Source: Phyllobacterium pellucidum (GTDB lineage: Bacteria > Pseudomonadota > Alphaproteobacteria > Rhizobiales > Rhizobiaceae). Taken from it: a stretch of 64,000 nucleotides of DNA. Every line of letters begins with the position of its first letter. Positions within the stretch are counted from its first letter, which is position 1. Below are positions 17,099 through 26,134 of the stretch, one piece after another. The position numbers and the translations under genes were made by a program. The notes beneath the pieces were generated by a model that made no database searches, was not told the origin of the DNA, and was given only the letters and a program-made list of their open reading frames with translations. The stretch covers positions 186,001 through 250,000 of the forward strand of contig NZ_JABUMX010000004.1 in assembly GCF_013327855.1 (NCBI RefSeq), given 5' to 3'.

Positions 17099-19606
17099 CT
17101 ACGAACGGCTGCCGTGCCCCATATGCTGCCGGAGTTCCACGGCTTTCTTCACGAAATTATCTAGGAATGCCTCAGCAGAAACCGCGCGTCCGAATAGCGG
17201 CCCCATGCCGTAGGTGCAGCCGCATTCAATGAGCGGCTCAATATCAGCTGCATTGTTGACACCAACGGCGGCGGTATACATGCCAAGATCGGCGGCAAGT
17301 CTGCAGATCGCCCGTAGAAGCGTCCGTTCCCGTCCGGGCCGGTCAATATTTCGATGCAATGATGGACCGGCTATCAGACATTCGGACTTTACCGCTGTCA
17401 TCGCCGCAAGGCTGGCATTGTCCAAGCCAAAATAATCGACCGCAAGGCGGAAACGGAGTGTTTGAAGCTTGTCGAGGGTGCGCACGATCTGTGCGTCCTC
17501 AAGGCTCGAAGCATTGCGGACGATGACAAACATGACGTCCGCACCGTCGACATCCCACTCTCGCTGCAACTCCGTTACGCGTTCGACAAAGAGCGGATCA
17601 AAAAGCTGAACCTGCGAGAGATTAATACAAACGACCATCGGCGCTTGCGGATGAAGCGTCTTGAATGTCCGCAGGAATTTGAATGCCTCGCCGATGATAT
17701 AAAGCCCTACATCGCGAATGGAGCCGTTCTTTTCGAAAATGGAGAAAAACTCCTTCTGCCTGATCGCACCAAGTTGCGGATGATTCCAAACACCAAAAAC
17801 CTGAACGGAATCGATCAACCTCGTTTTGAGTTCGGCGATCGGCTGGAATTCAACCGAGAACTCGCCGCCCATGATGGCGAGTGCAACGTTCCCGGTTGCC
17901 TCGAGTTCCTCTTCGAGATCATGAAGCAATGCCGGGTTATACCAGATGGCGCCTTCGCTTTGCGTTTTCTCCGCGTAGTGAAGTGCGCCGTTGGCACGCC
18001 GCAGCAATAGATCGAAGTCGGTTTGCTCGCTCTGCTTGATGCTGACTGAAGCAACGATCTCGACCGCGCAGCGTATGCCCGCCTGTTCGTAAGGCTCACG
18101 CAATGATTTGAGAAGATTGTCGAGCTGGAGATGATCAAGCCCCGAGGGGGTGCAAGCAAGGAAAGCGGTCTCGTGTTCGCTTACGTTGCCGACGATGCTG
18201 TCAGGGTATTCGTTCCTTATGCGAGCAACGGTTCGAGCAATGATGTTCGCAAGAGCGGTGCCGCCAAAAACGCCGCCAATATGAGTATAGTTCGGGATCT
18301 TGATCAGAACCAGTTCGATTTGACCGGAGCGCGCAATCATTCCCGAATATTCATTGCTCAATCCGGCGCGGTTGAGCAGGCCGGTTGCAGGATCGTGATA
18401 AGCGAGGAATTCAAGACGATTCTGGTTGCGAAGAAGCGCCGCGCGCATACGCTCTACCGCTCCCGCGAGTGCAGCGATCTCCGTTACATTGGTTTCGACA
18501 TTCACCGGCGTGTCCAGCTTGAGATTACTGACCTCGACGACCGCACGCGACAACCGCTTCACAGGATTGGCAACGTATGAAGCTGTATAGGCAGCAACGG
18601 CCAGGCTGGCGAGCAGTCCGACCATCAGGAGGAGCGGTGTACCCGGTCCCCAAAGCGCCGGCTTCGATAGTTCCGGCCCCAGCGTGAGCGTCAGACTCCA
18701 ACCCTTCAGATCGCTCATCGGCAACGGCACTTCCTTAGAGATCAGCCCGTCCTCGATCTTCGCAGCGCTGGAATCATCGGATATGACCTGAAGCTGGCCG
18801 TCCCTGAAAACGATGAATTCCCCTGATCGTGTATGAATCGAAAGATTGGCAAAGGCCTTGCCGGTCATCTGTTGAAGGAATGCACCGATGGGCCGAAGAT
18901 CCACATCCGCCGTAATGACACCGAGCAGCTTACCGTCGGGGTCATCCACCCTGACGATCCGCGACATTGCCCAAGCGCCCAGCATCTCAGTTGCATTTCC
19001 CGGCGCCACATATTTAAACGGCGCGCTCCAGATTGGTTCCTGCCTGATGCTGCCGCCCTGGTACCAGCCGCGGTCGTGAAGAATATAAGGCTTCACAGTC
19101 ACGGTATTCGTTGGACTGATGAGATCCAGCCGGGTCGGATCATTCGCGTCAGTCTGCGCACGCCCAAGCAGCTTGTCGTCATGTGCATTGATCTTGAAGA
19201 TCCCGAAGAATTGTCCGCTTTCTGCGCCAAAGGCCACATAGGCTGCTTCGGGTGGGATCGTATCTGGAGCCGCCGCATGTTTCTGAACGATCGCGAAGAC
19301 ACAATCGGCGGTCCGGCACGATGCGGATTTGATCTCGGCGCGCAGGGCCTCGACATAGTCGCTCGTCGGCGAAATGAGCTGGCCTAACTGTCCGGCAATA
19401 TCTCCAGCCAGTATTTCCGCTGTGCGCTCTGAATAGATGCGGCTCTGGTTGGTCCGCTCGGTTTGAACGACCCAGCCTATTCCGAGAAAGACCAGGAATA
19501 GAAGGAGCACGAGGGGAAGACCAACGAGCGCAATGAGTGGGATGCCAGGGCCCCTTGCCTGTCGTGGATTATGAGGATCTTGCGCATCCGCGTCCGCAAT
19601 ATTCAT
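17099..19606 (-). CDS. Membrane Cache-HAMP-GGDEF-EAL protein with degenerate active sites
   Basis: 835 residues from ATG 19606 (AGGA nine bases upstream; GTG 19627 is in frame). Order: TM1 near 25-47, periplasmic dCache-like sensor about 55-310, TM2 near 322-343, HAMP-like 345-395, GGDEF-like 396-560, EAL-like 570-825. Where an active cyclase has GGDEF this protein has EHETA (about 477-481); the EAL triplet position reads SVQ near 600-602, and the usual DDFG reads DYFG. It is therefore unlikely to make or degrade c-di-GMP and may be a receptor or partner protein. It lies downstream of repC on the same strand but separated by about 260 bp. Confidence 0.85.
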   Translation of the reverse strand: MNIADADAQDPHNPRQARGPGIPLIALVGLPLVLLLFLVFLGIGWVVQTERTNQSRIYSERTAEILAGDIAGQLGQLISPTSDYVEALRAEIKSASCRTADCVFAIVQKHAAAPDTIPPEAAYVAFGAESGQFFGIFKINAHDDKLLGRAQTDANDPTRLDLISPTNTVTVKPYILHDRGWYQGGSIRQEPIWSAPFKYVAPGNATEMLGAWAMSRIVRVDDPDGKLLGVITADVDLRPIGAFLQQMTGKAFANLSIHTRSGEFIVFRDGQLQVISDDSSAAKIEDGLISKEVPLPMSDLKGWSLTLTLGPELSKPALWGPGTPLLLMVGLLASLAVAAYTASYVANPVKRLSRAVVEVSNLKLDTPVNVETNVTEIAALAGAVERMRAALLRNQNRLEFLAYHDPATGLLNRAGLSNEYSGMIARSGQIELVLIKIPNYTHIGGVFGGTALANIIARTVARIRNEYPDSIVGNVSEHETAFLACTPSGLDHLQLDNLLKSLREPYEQAGIRCAVEIVASVSIKQSEQTDFDLLLRRANGALHYAEKTQSEGAIWYNPALLHDLEEELEATGNVALAIMGGEFSVEFQPIAELKTRLIDSVQVFGVWNHPQLGAIRQKEFFSIFEKNGSIRDVGLYIIGEAFKFLRTFKTLHPQAPMVVCINLSQVQLFDPLFVERVTELQREWDVDGADVMFVIVRNASSLEDAQIVRTLDKLQTLRFRLAVDYFGLDNASLAAMTAVKSECLIAGPSLHRNIDRPGRERTLLRAICRLAADLGMYTAAVGVNNAADIEPLIECGCTYGMGPLFGRAVSAEAFLDNFVKKAVELRQHMGHGSRS

Positions 19607-19794
19607 GGAACCGATCCTAAAACGCACGAAAAAATCGATAAAATAAAATTGCGGGCCAAACCTCTACAGAAAATGCTGACCGCCCGCTCGCTATCGAAAT
19701 ATCATGCAGATAAATAGCTAACTTAGTATTCATTCCCGGGCCGCACGACGATTTCACTTGCATGGTGGTTTGCCCGAGAAGCATATGCCTATTC

Positions 19795-19815
19795 CTTGCA
19801 ACGCCTAATTGCAAG
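19795..19815. repeat. Inverted repeat downstream of repC
   Basis: CTTGCAA (19795-19801) and TTGCAAG (19809-19815) are perfect 7-bp arms with a 7-base spacer, about 50 bases past the end of repC. No U-run follows on the minus strand. In some repABC plasmids the partition site lies just downstream of repC, so this is a weak candidate. Confidence 0.35.
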
Positions 19816-19864
19816 ATTGAATTGTCCAGCCGGGAACGCGCTCGCCGCAACCAACGCCTCAGCA

Positions 19865-21181
19865 TCATTCCAGCCTCGCCGGCGAACTTCCCCCCAGCGC
19901 CTTGATTATGGGAACGACGGAGTACAAGCCGTCTTCCGCGCGCTCGGTCAGCGCTCGCAAATATCCGCCGGGGGACCGGATGTCGCCAACGCGTTCGAGG
20001 ATTGCGGCGACGGTAATGGCGGCATTCACCTCACCCATAGTCGCTTTCGCCCGGTCCCAGGCATCAGGCGAAACACCAAGCATCGACCGGACGACGCCGG
20101 CCGCTTGCACCAGATCGCGCCAGTCGGCAATTCCAGCGCGGGCGTAGTCGCCTATCTGCGGACAGGCACTCAACACGGCGGTGAGCGGCACCTGCGCTGT
20201 GCCGGGCTCACTCATTGATTTGCGACCATCCGGCTGCGGGTGGTTCCGGTTGCCCCGCGCGGCATTAAGCTGCTTGCGCATTTTAATTAATGCCGCCGTT
20301 TTGCCGCTGCTCACGGTCTCCGCTTGCAGTGCAGCGGATTGCTTCAGCCCTTTTTCTGGGCTTTTCTCAAATTGGTGGTCTATATTTGAATTCTGAATAT
20401 GGCGCTCAAAAAAGGAGTCACTGGCGCTCATTTCTTCATCTGAGAGTGACGCCAGATAGCTTTTCTCCACACGCACACGTAACGCAGTCAGCGCGTCACG
20501 CCTCCGCTCGAGGGTCTCCAGCGGCAAATTGCGCCCTACCCGTCCTGACAGGGCAGCAAGCTCCTCAGCATATTGCGTCCAGTCTCCAGGCCGGCCCTCG
20601 CTCAATCCAGCTTCTATCGTTTTCGATATGTCGCGCAGGTGAATTGTAATCTCGCCGCGTATGCGGTGGATGGCCCGCGCAAGGTTGCGTGCGTCAGCCG
20701 CGTGGGCTTCAATTTCGGCATGACGTAAGGCCAGCGGCGAGATGTCAAAGCCGAATGCGTGTTCTATCTCGCCCGTGTCTCCCCGCCGCGCATAGCGCTT
20801 GCCATTCGGGCTGTCGCGGCGAATGATCAGGCCGGCCTCAACCAGGGACGCCAGATGTCTGCGGATTGTCGCCGGCGCCATGCCGCGCGTGCGCATCGAC
20901 AGCTCGGCATTGGATGGAAATACGATCAAGGGCGCGCTGCCGTCGAGCAACGTCTCGGGATGAAAGCTGAGCAGCGCTTCCAAAACCGCAATGGCTCGGT
21001 CGGACAGGAAAAAGGCTGCGCGCGCTTCCGTGAGCGAGCGCAGCAACGGCCATTTTTCTGGATGATCAGCTTTCGCATCTGCCATTCTTTCGCGGGCTCG
21101 CGCAGTCTTTTCCTGCGCGGCGAGCATGGCATACGACAGCGATCGCCCGCCAAACGGCGTGGTCGCGAAACGGTCAGTCAT
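19865..21181 (-). CDS. repC: Plasmid replication initiator RepC
   Basis: 438 residues. The N-terminal region has the RepC hallmark GGRSLSYAMLAAQ, then FFLSDRAIAVLEALLSFHPE and a winged-helix segment (FPSNAELSMRTRGMAPATIRRHLASLVEAGLI); the C-terminal domain ends in GGYLRALTERAEDGLYSV. RepC is the limiting initiator of repABC replicons, and the replication origin is generally inside its coding sequence. It is the third gene of the repA-repB-repC operon, separated from repB by about 200 bp that holds the antisense RNA gene. Confidence 0.97.
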   Translation of the reverse strand: MTDRFATTPFGGRSLSYAMLAAQEKTARARERMADAKADHPEKWPLLRSLTEARAAFFLSDRAIAVLEALLSFHPETLLDGSAPLIVFPSNAELSMRTRGMAPATIRRHLASLVEAGLIIRRDSPNGKRYARRGDTGEIEHAFGFDISPLALRHAEIEAHAADARNLARAIHRIRGEITIHLRDISKTIEAGLSEGRPGDWTQYAEELAALSGRVGRNLPLETLERRRDALTALRVRVEKSYLASLSDEEMSASDSFFERHIQNSNIDHQFEKSPEKGLKQSAALQAETVSSGKTAALIKMRKQLNAARGNRNHPQPDGRKSMSEPGTAQVPLTAVLSACPQIGDYARAGIADWRDLVQAAGVVRSMLGVSPDAWDRAKATMGEVNAAITVAAILERVGDIRSPGGYLRALTERAEDGLYSVVPIIKALGGSSPARLE

Positions 21182-21267
21182 GTCTTTACCTCAAATTGAG
21201 GCAAGGGAAAGGTGTTGCCGGAACGCGTCCGACTCTTGACAAGTCTGGGCGGAAGTGATTCTCTCGA

Positions 21268-21320
21268 ATTGCTACATTGAAGAGGGCTTCCGGGGCGGTG
21301 ACGTTCTGGGGGCCTTTTTT
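21268..21320 (+). ncRNA. Antisense counter-transcribed RNA of the repABC operon
   Basis: The repB-repC gap carries, on the strand opposite to repC, a TTGACA -35 box (21236-21241), a weak -10 region near 21259-21264 and an intrinsic terminator ending in six U residues at 21315-21320. This gives a predicted RNA of about 53 nt, the size and place of the ctRNA that represses repC and gives incompatibility in repABC plasmids. The 5' end is approximate. Confidence 0.6.
21284..21320 (+). terminator. Terminator of the antisense RNA
   Basis: GGCTTCC (21285-21291) pairs with GGGGGCC (21308-21314) using two G-U pairs, followed by six T residues. Because the wobble pairs do not exist on the complementary strand, the hairpin is stronger in the antisense RNA than in the repC leader. 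Confidence 0.65.
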
Positions 21321-21386
21321 CTTGCCGTTGTTCCTTCTCTCGTTTTCTCTCGGATTTTACGCTTACGCAAAGATCTGTGGCGGGTA

Positions 21387-22448
21387 TCAGCCCCGCTTCT
21401 GTTGTTTGAACCTGTTCAAAAGCGCATCGAGCTCGCTGACCACAAACTCGGCAAAGCCCTCGGGCGCGTGCTCGGCAAAGGACAATGTCTTCTTGCCGTT
21501 GTCTGTCTGAAGACGAGCGACCGCGGCGGTGTTCCTGCCGGATTGTGGTATCGCCTGAGCCATCGCAACGGGAAGCACGACAGGCTTTTCCTGCTTCAAC
21601 AGCAGTTCGAAGAGCCGGTTGAACCGTCCGTTGCTATCCGCACCCTTGAAGACCGGCGTGGCAATTTCGGCAAGTGCCGCCTTGCGCGCTTCTTCCGGCC
21701 GCAGCAGTTCGGAAAACCTTACCCAACGCGGGCGGCCGATTTTCGGTGCGGGCCCGATTGCACGAACGATCGGAGCCGGAACAGCCGCAGCAACCTGGAG
21801 GAAGCGGGTCATTTCAGCCTTGTCGATCGACAGCGCGTCTTGCACAAGACCGCGCTCGAAGCCTCGTTCCACCAGGTTGCTGGCAAAAAATGCGCGTTCG
21901 ATGAAAGACAGGTCGCGCCGTTCGGTGTTTTCCTTGCCCTGCGCGAGGACGAGTTGCACATCGGTAAGATCGCGAATGATCGCCTGCACTGGTTTGGCAA
22001 TCCGCGCTGCAGCGCGAAGACGCCGATGTCCATAGGCGGTCTGGTACACTCCTTGCTTGTTCGGATGCGGCCGCACAAGAATTGGTACCTGCTGGCCGTT
22101 CGAGCGGATGCTTTCGACGAGTTCTTCGAAGCTTTCATCGAGTGGCGAATCGCTGCTGAGGCGATCCTCGATGAAGGAACTTTCAACCAGGGCTGGATCG
22201 AGTTCGACGATGCGTTCGCTGCCTTCAAAACTATCCCTGATGCGGCGGGCATCCTCCAGCTCGCGCGAAATCCCTCCGAGCGAAAGTCCCATGGCTTTCA
22301 CGGCGCCTGAAGCCGTGCGCGGCTTCAGCGGTTCGACATTGCCGGGCGGCTGCGACGCCGGAGCTTCTGCCGGCTTTGCTTCGGGTTGCGGCACCGTTTC
22401 AACCGTCCCGAACAAGGCTTTCAACTGGTCCCTGCGGTTCTTGTCCAT
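21387..22448 (-). CDS. repB: Plasmid partition protein RepB (ParB family)
   Basis: 353 residues from ATG 22448. It has the ParB/Spo0J nuclease-like domain (SIRSNGQQVPILVRPHP, then YGHRRLRAAARI with its arginines), a central helix-turn-helix region (RGLVQDALSIDKAEMTRFL) and a RepB C-terminal domain ending FAEFVVSELDALLNRFK. RepB binds the centromere-like parS site and works with RepA. It starts 11 bp after the repA stop, so the two are co-translated. A five-codon extension to 22463 is possible but its first codon is not ATG. Confidence 0.96.
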   Translation of the reverse strand: MDKNRRDQLKALFGTVETVPQPEAKPAEAPASQPPGNVEPLKPRTASGAVKAMGLSLGGISRELEDARRIRDSFEGSERIVELDPALVESSFIEDRLSSDSPLDESFEELVESIRSNGQQVPILVRPHPNKQGVYQTAYGHRRLRAAARIAKPVQAIIRDLTDVQLVLAQGKENTERRDLSFIERAFFASNLVERGFERGLVQDALSIDKAEMTRFLQVAAAVPAPIVRAIGPAPKIGRPRWVRFSELLRPEEARKAALAEIATPVFKGADSNGRFNRLFELLLKQEKPVVLPVAMAQAIPQSGRNTAAVARLQTDNGKKTLSFAEHAPEGFAEFVVSELDALLNRFKQQKRG

Positions 22449-22459
22449 CACCGCCCCCC

Positions 22460-23758
22460 TCACCCTGGCCTGTTCCAGGCCTTAGCGATCAGGCCCTCAA
22501 TCTCGGCATTGACGGATGTGAGCGACTCAATCGCACGGTCGTAGGTGGCGCGGGTAAAGCTGTCGCGGGACACCTCGTACAGCGTTTGCTTGGTCAGGCC
22601 CGCATCGGAGAACGCGGTCGACTTCACCACGGACGACGTCAGCACCCGGTCGCCAAAAAGCGAGCGCAGGAAGCCTGCAATCTGCTGTTGTGGTGCATCG
22701 TTCGGCTCAAAGCGGGTGATCAGATAACGCATGAAATCGAAGTTCAATTCACCGCCCGCTTCGCGGACAACTGCGAGAAGATCTGCCGTCATGAAGAGGA
22801 ACTGGCTCATCGACGCAACATCCAGCATTTGCGGATGCACCGTAACCAGAACCGAGGTCGCGGCACAAAGCGCGGAGAGCGTCAGGAACCCCAACTGGGG
22901 CGGACAGTCGATAACGACGACATCGTAGTCATCGGAGACCGTGTCCAATGCCGCCTGAACCCGGGCGAAAAACAGTTGCTGCTCGACACTCTGGTGCGTT
23001 CCGTGCTGGCGGTCGGCCAGCATTTGCGGGGTCGTGTGCTCGAATTCCTGGAGTTCAAGATTGCCCGGTACGAGATCGAGGCCGTCAAAATAGGTCTTGC
23101 AGATAATGTCCCGCAAATGGCGGCGGTCGCCATCATAGCGGATCGCGCCGTAGAGCGTGTCATTTCCAGTCAGGTCAAGTTCGGGCTGATAGCCAAACAA
23201 TGCGGACATCGACGCTTGCGGATCGAGATCGACCGCAAGCACGCGCAAACCGGACATTGCCAGGTACTGGGCGAGGTGAGCGCTGGTCGTTGTCTTGCCG
23301 GACCCACCCTTGAAGTTGGTGACGGCAATCACCTGCATATGCTCGCCCGCCTTCGGATCGCGATGCGGCAGGTAGGTTTTCGCCTTGGCGCCTCCGGCCT
23401 CGGCGAGGTGACGCCGTAATGCGTTGATCTCGGCGAGGGAATAAAGCCTGCGCCCGCCGCTGCCGGTTTCGGGCTGTGGGCCCTCTCCGGCAAGCGAGAG
23501 CTGGCGCAGATAGCCGTCCGACACGCCGATGAGCCTTGCAGCCTCGCCACTGGTGAATTTGCGTAAGGTCTTTTGCGCCGTCGGCGGAAACAAACGATTG
23601 CGCATCGCCTGCAGCTGCGCCGACAGCATTTCGGCATCGGCGGCAATCGCCCGGTCGGCGGAGAGGGTAGCAGACAAAGATGCAACGCTCGCCGGTTGCG
23701 CGCTGTCCTGTGGTCCTGTCTGTACCGCGTTCATCATGTTCACGTATTTATCCTGCAT
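22460..23758 (-). CDS. repA: Plasmid partition ATPase RepA (ParA family)
   Basis: 432 residues from ATG 23758. A MerR-like N-terminal DNA-binding region (FTSGEAARLIGVSDGYLRQL) precedes the ParA ATPase: deviant Walker A KGGSGKTTT after NF, VDLDPQASMSALFG, and VVVIDCPPQLGFLTL. RepA drives partition and autoregulates the repABC promoter. An in-frame GTG at 23743, seven bases after AGGA, is an equally plausible start. The 230 bp upstream should hold the operon promoter; TTGACG at about 23938-23943 on the minus strand is a possible -35 element. Confidence 0.96.
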   Translation of the reverse strand: MQDKYVNMMNAVQTGPQDSAQPASVASLSATLSADRAIAADAEMLSAQLQAMRNRLFPPTAQKTLRKFTSGEAARLIGVSDGYLRQLSLAGEGPQPETGSGGRRLYSLAEINALRRHLAEAGGAKAKTYLPHRDPKAGEHMQVIAVTNFKGGSGKTTTSAHLAQYLAMSGLRVLAVDLDPQASMSALFGYQPELDLTGNDTLYGAIRYDGDRRHLRDIICKTYFDGLDLVPGNLELQEFEHTTPQMLADRQHGTHQSVEQQLFFARVQAALDTVSDDYDVVVIDCPPQLGFLTLSALCAATSVLVTVHPQMLDVASMSQFLFMTADLLAVVREAGGELNFDFMRYLITRFEPNDAPQQQIAGFLRSLFGDRVLTSSVVKSTAFSDAGLTKQTLYEVSRDSFTRATYDRAIESLTSVNAEIEGLIAKAWNRPG

Positions 23759-23957
23759 CGTCTAAGCCAAATCGCCTCGATGCAGGAAAACCATGCGCCG
23801 ATTCGATAGAAAAACCAAAGGGGTAACGCCGGACAACAATTTAACGCTGCTTTGCGGCACTAACACCGCCACATTCTTCTAACGTTAAACTAACTGGATA
23901 CCCCTAAAAACCGTAACCAAACTGGGGAAAGAACCGAGTCGCGTCAAGAACTTTATA

Positions 23958-23973
23958 GTTAACGCAAATTAAC
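23958..23973. promoter_or_regulatory. Candidate parS-like palindrome upstream of repA
   Basis: GTTAACGCAAATTAAC has 5-bp arms (GTTAA/TTAAC) and fits seven of eight fixed positions of the GTTNNCNNNNGNNAAC pattern described for repABC centromeres. It lies about 200 bp upstream of repA. It could instead be a RepA operator or chance in an AT-rich gap. Confidence 0.35.
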
Positions 23974-23989
23974 CATTTCTGCAGTGAAG

Positions 23990-25969
23990 CTACTTTGGCG
24001 CGGACCGTGTCTCGGACCCCTTATCCAATCCTGCCGGACAATTTTCCGTGCGCAACCCAACGAGTTCAAACACGTCGAGCGCACCCTTGCGCCCTTTCAC
24101 CGCGCGTGCGCCGAGTGACCGGAAGACAAATCGGTCGGCGCAGGCTTCTACAGTATGGCTGCTCACCAGGATAAGCGTACCGAACTCCTTGTTGAGGCCC
24201 TCGAGCCGCGATGCGACGTTTACTGTATCGCCCATGCCCGTGTATTGCAGCCGGTCCTCCGCACCGACGTTACCGACAACCGCAGCGCCAGTGTGAATAC
24301 CGAAACGCGTGACGAACTCCGGGGAGCCGGCTTCGCGTTGGCGAGAATTGAACACATCGAGGTCGGCTTTCAACCGCAAGGCGCAGCGGCAGGCGTTAGC
24401 CGCGTGATCCTCATCGGCGACGGGCGCGTTCCACATGGCGTAGACCGAATCGCCGAGAAATTGGATAATGGTCCCGTGGTTCTCGCGCACACCCCGGCTT
24501 ATGAGGTCGAAATAATCGGAAAGGAGCGCCACCACCATTTCCGGTTCGTTACTTTCGGAGAGGGTCGTGAAGTCGCGTATGTCAGTGAACAGCACCGTCA
24601 CCACCTGGCGCGTGGCGCTCCGATCGCCAAGCAGGTCCGACTCAACGACGCGGCGGACAAGTTCCTTCGGCACGTAGAGGCCGAAAGTGGCAATGGCCGC
24701 GCGTGCCGAGGCGAGAGCCGATGCGAGTGACCCGATTTCGGAGATTCGAGAGCGGATCGGTTTGACGGGAGCAAAATCCAAATCCTTCAACCGCAGGGCC
24801 TGGCCAGTAAGTTTGGTCAGCGATGCACTGATCATCCGCGAGACGAGGATGGCCATGGCAAGGCCGATGGCCAGAACGGCCAATGCCGTCAACAACCCCC
24901 GCCGCAGGAGCACGTTGGTTTCAGTGGTAAAATCGGACTGTGGCGCCGCCACCACGATCGTGCTGCCTTTCAAGACAGAGGTGAAATCGACTGGAACGAA
25001 GAGCATCACATAGGTCTCGTTACCCGTGCTGAATGTGGTCGCACCCTTTCTTTTCCCGCTTCCAATCGTCTGCATCAACGTTGGGAGCAGCGGGTCGAGC
25101 GTTGCAAGCGCAGAAACATCCGGAACGGCGCCGCCCTCGGCGCTCGCCAGAAGGCGATTCATTATCCGGGTGTCGGAATGAACAATGAGCTTGCCGTCCG
25201 TATCGAAAACATAAGCGGTCGAGCGGGGCGAGATGCGTTCGTCAGCCAGGAAATCGGCGATGCTGCCAAGCCGTATATTGGCGGCGACGACGACGCTCGG
25301 ATCCGATGCGTGGCTAACGGCAAAGGTCTTCACCTGATTGCCGGTTAGTGGCATCGCATATATTGGGCTCACCACATTGCCGTCAGCGGCGATTGCCGCC
25401 TTGTACCAAGGGCGCTGGCGCGGATCGTAGTCCGCGATCACCGGGTCGCGGATCTCAAGAAGGCGGCGCTTCTCGTCGAGGAAACGCCAGGTCGACGTGG
25501 GGTGGCCGCCATTGCCGGGAGCGATGATCTGAATGGCAACTGTTGCGTTTTCCGGGGGCTTCAAGTTCGCCCGCGACTGCTCGTCCTTGTGGAAGTTGAA
25601 GGCTCGAATGAACGATCCATCGGGATAGCCAACCTGCAAACTGTCGAGATCCGGTGCAAGGAGCGCAGCTTCAGCTAAGAATTCGATCTTTTCTGCAAGC
25701 TGGTCGGGGGGCGGCGCACGAAATGAGTCGAGGACTCCAACAAGGCCCACAAACGCCAGTTTATCGGAGAACAGCACCCGATAATGGTCAACGATACGTT
25801 CGGAAAGCGAGGCCATCTGCTCGTCGATCGCAGCAAGAGCAGCCTGCCGTGCCCGGTCGAACCCGAGCCACAGCAGCGGCGCTGACACGCCGATAAGCAG
25901 CAGTACAATGATCACTCCGAGATGGACTCGAAGGGGCCGTGTCCAAAACGATCGAGAAGACGATTTCAT
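23990..25969 (-). CDS. Membrane-bound class III adenylate/guanylate cyclase
   Basis: 659 residues from ATG 25969; an in-frame extension to 26464 overlaps gltS and is rejected. Order: TM1 near 17-39, large periplasmic Cache-like sensor, TM2 near residue 360-385, HAMP-like linker, and a C-terminal class III nucleotide cyclase domain. The catalytic domain shows VTVLFTDIRDFTTLSE (first metal-binding Asp), FLGDSVYAMWNAP (second Asp) and GMGDTVNVASRLEGLNK. It should make cAMP from ATP in response to a periplasmic signal. The gene is divergent from gltS. Confidence 0.9.
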   Translation of the reverse strand: MKSSSRSFWTRPLRVHLGVIIVLLLIGVSAPLLWLGFDRARQAALAAIDEQMASLSERIVDHYRVLFSDKLAFVGLVGVLDSFRAPPPDQLAEKIEFLAEAALLAPDLDSLQVGYPDGSFIRAFNFHKDEQSRANLKPPENATVAIQIIAPGNGGHPTSTWRFLDEKRRLLEIRDPVIADYDPRQRPWYKAAIAADGNVVSPIYAMPLTGNQVKTFAVSHASDPSVVVAANIRLGSIADFLADERISPRSTAYVFDTDGKLIVHSDTRIMNRLLASAEGGAVPDVSALATLDPLLPTLMQTIGSGKRKGATTFSTGNETYVMLFVPVDFTSVLKGSTIVVAAPQSDFTTETNVLLRRGLLTALAVLAIGLAMAILVSRMISASLTKLTGQALRLKDLDFAPVKPIRSRISEIGSLASALASARAAIATFGLYVPKELVRRVVESDLLGDRSATRQVVTVLFTDIRDFTTLSESNEPEMVVALLSDYFDLISRGVRENHGTIIQFLGDSVYAMWNAPVADEDHAANACRCALRLKADLDVFNSRQREAGSPEFVTRFGIHTGAAVVGNVGAEDRLQYTGMGDTVNVASRLEGLNKEFGTLILVSSHTVEACADRFVFRSLGARAVKGRKGALDVFELVGLRTENCPAGLDKGSETRSAPK

Positions 25970-26134
25970 ATTCTGGCACGACCACGATGTTCGCGAATTA
26001 CCTATGATAGAAGCAACTGCCCCGTTTCTGCAACTTATCGGTGCAACATGCATTTGCCGAGGATTTCGGAGACTGGCAACATGGTACCGTGCAGGTGCGC
26101 CACAGGCCCAACTCCCGATGAGGTCCGATCCCCC

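Noticed and set aside
21255..22310. A 351-codon plus-strand frame over repB and the repB-repC gap
   Set aside because: It is antisense to repB and crosses the antisense RNA gene; no ribosome site or conserved motif.
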